Positions 33,455 through 35,999 of a stretch of 35,999 nucleotides of DNA are shown in pieces; positions within the stretch are counted from its first letter, which is position 1, and each line of letters begins with the position of its first letter. Under the pieces are notes generated by a model. That model saw nothing but the letters and a program-made list of their open reading frames with translations. It was not told the origin of the DNA and made no database searches. The translations under genes and the position numbers were made by a program. Origin of the DNA: Dehalococcoidia bacterium (GTDB taxonomy: Bacteria > Chloroflexota > Dehalococcoidia > GIF9 > AB-539-J10); the NCBI GenBank assembly GCA_030610855.1, contig JAUWQY010000014.1:1-35999 (forward strand). Direction: 5' to 3'.

Positions 33455-33898
33455 CTATTCACAACCGTCGGCTGAGCCTTTTCCCCTTTTGCTGCGGCAC
33501 TCACTGCACTTTCCCGAAATAGCCAGGTGTCGTAAGTCGGCATCAAATCCATATTCATGAAGCAAAGCATCTTTCAACGAATGTAGCGCGGACTCTTCCA
33601 GGTCTGTTGTCTTGCCACAGCTATGGCAAACAAGATGGTGGTGATGTCCCTTCTCAGCAACATGATAGCGGACATACCCTTCGCCAAAGTTAGTTTCCGT
33701 AACTAAGTTCAGTTTCTTCAGTAATTCCAGGGTGCGATAGACAGTGGATATATTGGCATAGGGGTGACGACTGTGTAATTGCTTGTAAATCTCTTCAGCA
33801 CTGATATGCCTGTCGGCATTGTGAAGTGCCTCGATGACCAGCATGCGCTGGAGCGTTAAGCGATGCCCGTTCTTCTGAAGGATTTCGTGGCAGCCCAT
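33455..33898 (-). CDS. Fur-family metalloregulator (Zur/PerR-like)
   Basis: 147 residues. The winged-helix domain (about 1-80) has GHRLTLQRMLVIEAL, ISAEEIYKQLHSRHPYANIS and TVYRTLELL, the DNA-recognition helix. The metal domain has H85-H88 (GHHHHLVCHSCGK), C91-x2-C94 and C131-x2-C134, which make the structural zinc site. It lies 82 nt upstream of, and co-directional with, the metal-uptake genes, so it probably represses them; whether it senses Zn, Fe or Mn cannot be read. A run of nine Gs (33443-33451) follows its stop. Confidence 0.92.
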   Translation of the reverse strand: MGCHEILQKNGHRLTLQRMLVIEALHNADRHISAEEIYKQLHSRHPYANISTVYRTLELLKKLNLVTETNFGEGYVRYHVAEKGHHHHLVCHSCGKTTDLEESALHSLKDALLHEYGFDADLRHLAISGKCSECRSKRGKGSADGCE

Positions 33899-34114
33899 TG
33901 CCGTCGAATACTATAACAGGTTGGCAGAATTGCTGCAACAAGTTGCTAATGCAACTGATTTCTGATTCCTGTCTTCATAAATGGCTATGACAGAGGCAGG
34001 GAATGGCAACTTCAGAAGAGACTTCGCTCTATTTGATGAACGAGTGTTTTATCCACTCTGGCTGTATTGCAGAACAACCCACTGGCCAAGTAGAGGGACT
34101 GCCGCTCCGACCAG

Positions 34115-34567
34115 TTACTTTGCTGCCTTCTTGCTTTCTACCAGCACGGTGACCGGGCCGTTGTTATGAATCTCCACCAACATATGCTCCTGGAAGAGCC
34201 CCGTTTCTACGTTAAGCCCTGTGGAGCGGACTTGTTCCACGAAGAACTCATATAGTTCCTCCGCCATGTCCGGCGGGGCTGCCTCAGTGAAGCTAGGCCG
34301 CCTCCCCTTGCGTGAATCAGCCAGGAGAGTGAATTGGCTTACTACCAGAATCTCTCCCCTTATTTCCAGAGCCGAAAGAGAAAACTTACTCGCCTCGTCC
34401 TCGAAAATGCGCAAATTAGCTACTTTGTTTGCCAGGTAACGGGCGTCCTCCCTCGAATCATCCAGGGCGACGCCAAGAAAGACCACAAGCCCCCGGCCAA
34501 TCGCACCTACTACATCCTTATTGACGCTCACCGAAGCTCTGGAAACCCGCTGCACTAACGCCTTCAT
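34115..34567 (-). CDS. dtd: D-aminoacyl-tRNA deacylase
   Basis: Removes D-amino acids (and glycine from tRNA-Ala) mis-attached to tRNA. 150 residues: [23 protein letters not shown], the SQFTLLAD motif and the second active-site motif [11 protein letters not shown] (Gly-cisPro). Full length and intact. Monocistronic on the minus strand. The gap between it and the Fur-family gene (33899-34114) shows nothing. Confidence 0.95.
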   Translation of the reverse strand: MKALVQRVSRASVSVNKDVVGAIGRGLVVFLGVALDDSREDARYLANKVANLRIFEDEASKFSLSALEIRGEILVVSQFTLLADSRKGRRPSFTEAAPPDMAEELYEFFVEQVRSTGLNVETGLFQEHMLVEIHNNGPVTVLVESKKAAK

Positions 34568-34636
34568 CCTTGTCTAGCTTATTACAATTGTGCTAGCTTA
34601 TCAAATCTGTTTCCGCTCCTGTTCTAGCCCATGATG

Positions 34637-34668
34637 CCTGATTCATAGCAGGCCTGATCGGCGCGGTG
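34637..34668 (+). repeat. 32-nt imperfect direct repeat, copy 1
   Basis: Starts CCTGATTCATAGCAGGCCT; 25/32 identical to 35232-35263, and all seven differences are transitions. The two copies flank the small ORF at 34881. Confidence 0.6.
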
Positions 34669-34711
34669 GCCCGGAACTAAGGAACACAGAGACTGCCACC
34701 AAAGAAGGGTA

Positions 34712-34739
34712 TTGACACCTCCTTCGCTGGTGATACAAT
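34712..34739 (+). promoter_or_regulatory. sigma-70 promoter upstream of the small ORF
   Basis: TTGACA, 16 nt, TACAAT. An imperfect inverted repeat, CACCAAAGAAGG (34697-34708)/CCTTCGCTGGTG (34721-34732), 10/12, straddles the -35 and could be an operator. The leader to ATG 34881 would be about 135 nt. The rest of the gap 34568-34880 has no gene. Confidence 0.6.
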
Positions 34740-34880
34740 AGTAGAAGACTCAGGCAAGGATGGTGGTCACGTGTGTCCGTTTGTGGATTGTGACAGTTCT
34801 CATCTACTGGTGGTCTTGACCCATCGGCCCGATATTTGCCAGGTCGAGCCATTTAGTAGTAATAAGAAGGGAAGGGTTCT

Positions 34881-35147
34881 ATGCCGTGTAGAATAGGAAT
34901 AACCACAAACCCGGAAGCAAGACGGGTATACTGGCAAAGCCAGGTTGTAGGGCTTGCGAATTGGCAGGTACTGAACACCTTTCGGAGTAAAGCAGCAGCG
35001 AAGGAATACGAGACGGGGTACGCCCTAAGGAATGGATGTGAAGCAGCACTGGACGATTCTGAGGCGCCTCGCACAGGAAGGGAATACGAGACACAGTACG
35101 ACTGGTGGTACGTCTACCACTTTGATTATACGACGGAGACAACCTGA
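34881..35147 (+). CDS. uncharacterised 88-residue protein, possibly GIY-YIG-like
   Basis: Begins MPCRIGITTNPEARRVYWQS and ends WWYVYHFDYTTETT. GITTNPEARRVYW, NTFRSKAAAKEYETGYALRN and GCEA resemble small proteins distantly like the GIY-YIG fold (RIGITTDPERR...W; AKxxExxL...GCEAH; WYVYxFxY), but the catalytic residues are not obvious. GGAAGGG lies about 5 nt upstream of ATG 34881 and a promoter is at 34712, so it is probably expressed. Function unknown. Confidence 0.65.
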   Translation: MPCRIGITTNPEARRVYWQSQVVGLANWQVLNTFRSKAAAKEYETGYALRNGCEAALDDSEAPRTGREYETQYDWWYVYHFDYTTETT

Positions 35148-35231
35148 TCACATGCCGAGCGGAAAGGGCAAAGCCTCCCTTCTTTGACCTTCGCCCAGGC
35201 TGAACATGTGCTGTTGCCGTGGGAAACAATA

Positions 35232-35263
35232 CCTGATTTGTAGCAGGCCTAATTGGTATGGTG
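35232..35263 (+). repeat. 32-nt imperfect direct repeat, copy 2
   Basis: Starts CCTGATTTGTAGCAGGCCT; pairs with copy 1 at 34637. The gap 35148-35464 holds only this repeat. Confidence 0.6.
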
Positions 35264-35464
35264 TCCCTCGAACCCTAGTGTCGCTTAGCCTCTTTACACA
35301 TCTTTTGACAAGACCGCATCACGGGCCGTGCCGCGAGTGTATCTCAAGACCGTTGACAAATCTTCACAGCCGCCAATCCTCATGACGCGTTCAACATCCA
35401 TTCAGGAAGGTGATGGTTTGAGGCGAATCCCACAAAATGCTAATGTATAGAACGGCTTCCTGGC

Positions 35465-35551
35465 GGGGGAGTGTCGGAATTGGCAGACGAGCATGACTTA
35501 GGATCATGTGCTGTGAAAGGCGTGGGGGTTCGAGTCCCCCCTTCCCCACCA
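35465..35551 (+). tRNA. tRNA-Leu (anticodon TAG)
   Basis: Class II tRNA. Acceptor GGGGGAG pairs with CTTCCCC (35541-35547), anticodon stem CATGA/TCATG encloses CTTAGGA, anticodon TAG. T-arm GGGGG-TTCGAGT-CCCCC. Discriminator A and an encoded CCA (35549-35551), unlike the three tRNAs upstream of tuf. Confidence 0.94.
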
Positions 35552-35552
35552 T

Positions 35553-35999
35553 TCACAAGTCTGCGAACACCTGAGGGGCTAGTTCCTTGACTATCCTGCG
35601 CATTTCCTCGGCGACAGCTCTGAACTCGGGGAGCGCTCGTTTGGATGTGCGCAGCTTAATGATGTGTCGAATCTCCCGGAAATTCCAGGTGCAGATTATC
35701 TGAGTCTCGCACGCGTTAGGAAGGACGTAGCGGGCAATCTCGGCTTTTATCCCCCTGGCCAGCAGGTCCCCATAGGCTTGCCAGCAGGCTGTCATTGCAT
35801 CCTCGAACTGCCTACGGGCGAATTCGTCGTCCTTGATTGGAGGCGGCTCGATGTATCTCGGTTCGCTTTCCTTCACATATCGCTGGCTTCTCTGGCTGTA
35901 ACTCGCCAATCTGTGACGAACAAGCTCGTGGGTCAGGACGCGGCTGGCGCGGATGTAGAAGGTGGCGCAAGCATGTTCAATCATTGACTCATGCCCGAC
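35553..35999 (-). CDS. thyX: flavin-dependent thymidylate synthase, 5' end beyond window
   Basis: Methylates dUMP to dTMP with folate and FAD. About 148 residues are visible; the frame remains open through the window edge, reading VGHESMIEHACATFYIRASR, so the ATG at 35984 is internal. The ThyX motif RHRLASYSQRSQRY (RHRx7S) is present, followed by NACETQIICTWNFREIRHII. The 3' end is 1 nt from tRNA-Leu on the opposite strand. Confidence 0.95.
   Translation of the reverse strand, partial: VGHESMIEHACATFYIRASRVLTHELVRHRLASYSQRSQRYVKESEPRYIEPPPIKDDEFARRQFEDAMTACWQAYGDLLARGIKAEIARYVLPNACETQIICTWNFREIRHIIKLRTSKRALPEFRAVAEEMRRIVKELAPQVFADL

Noticed and set aside
35465-35551. tRNA-Leu as an integration site for an element
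   Set aside because: No integrase gene and no repeated tRNA 3' end is seen in the window.

Overview
The window looks like a chromosomal segment of a bacterium of the phylum Chloroflexota, most likely a Dehalococcoidia-type lineage. This is an inference from gene order (rpsB-tsf-frr-cdsA-dxr-rseP-ispG; tRNA genes-tuf-rpmG-secE-nusG-rplK-rplA), a very short EF-Ts, an EF-Tu with a four-cysteine insert, and short interspersed repeats of a kind familiar from such genomes. No 16S rRNA is present to settle it.

Layout. (1) 1-6912, minus strand: translation and envelope operon rpsB-tsf-frr, a small membrane protein, then cdsA-dxr-rseP-ispG with tight overlaps; pyrH and uppS, often found in this cluster, are absent. 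(2) 6913-11019, plus strand: a repeat remnant, a near-consensus promoter, tRNA-Thr(TGT), tRNA-Tyr(GTA), tRNA-Thr(GGT), tuf, rpmG, secE, nusG, rplK, rplA; rplJ and rplL do not follow. (3) 11020-14180: a flavodoxin, a rubrerythrin and a bifunctional NAD(P)HX repair enzyme. (4) about 14226-19472: a mobile module, the most interesting part of the window. (5) 19525-26189: alcohol dehydrogenase, nitroreductase, an SDR remnant, miaB, yajC, an MFS carrier and a degenerate beta-lactamase-fold/GNAT fusion. (6) 26201-30260: acyl-CoA ligase, nadB, nadC. (7) 30293-33898, minus strand: methyltransferase, metal-type ABC transporter and a Fur-family regulator. (8) 33899-35999: dtd, an orphan small ORF, tRNA-Leu(TAG) and the 3' part of thyX.

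The mobile module. A restriction-modification operon (small helix-turn-helix regulator; a 711-residue nuclease-methyltransferase fusion; a two-domain specificity subunit) is transcribed leftward. A SWIM-zinc-finger DDE transposase is transcribed rightward. They diverge from a control region made of two inverted, 24/30-identical promoters, each with an operator-like sequence between -35 and -10. Both arms end in 20-bp inverted repeats (18/20 identical) followed inward by further copies of a 16-bp iteron, and an 11-bp direct repeat lies at both borders. The genes run into the terminal repeats, so the last codons of both outermost genes are encoded by the ends. I read this as a single transposon whose cargo is a BcgI-like (type IIB/IIG) R-M system, with one regulator probably controlling both restriction and transposition. 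The regulatory link is inference; the repeats and promoters are read directly.

Other notable points: a short repeat inserted in frame into nadC, a predicted catalytically dead beta-lactamase domain fused to an acetyltransferase, a metal-binding lipoprotein-like receptor lacking the usual first histidine ligand, and a possible orphan L10-type leader after rplA.
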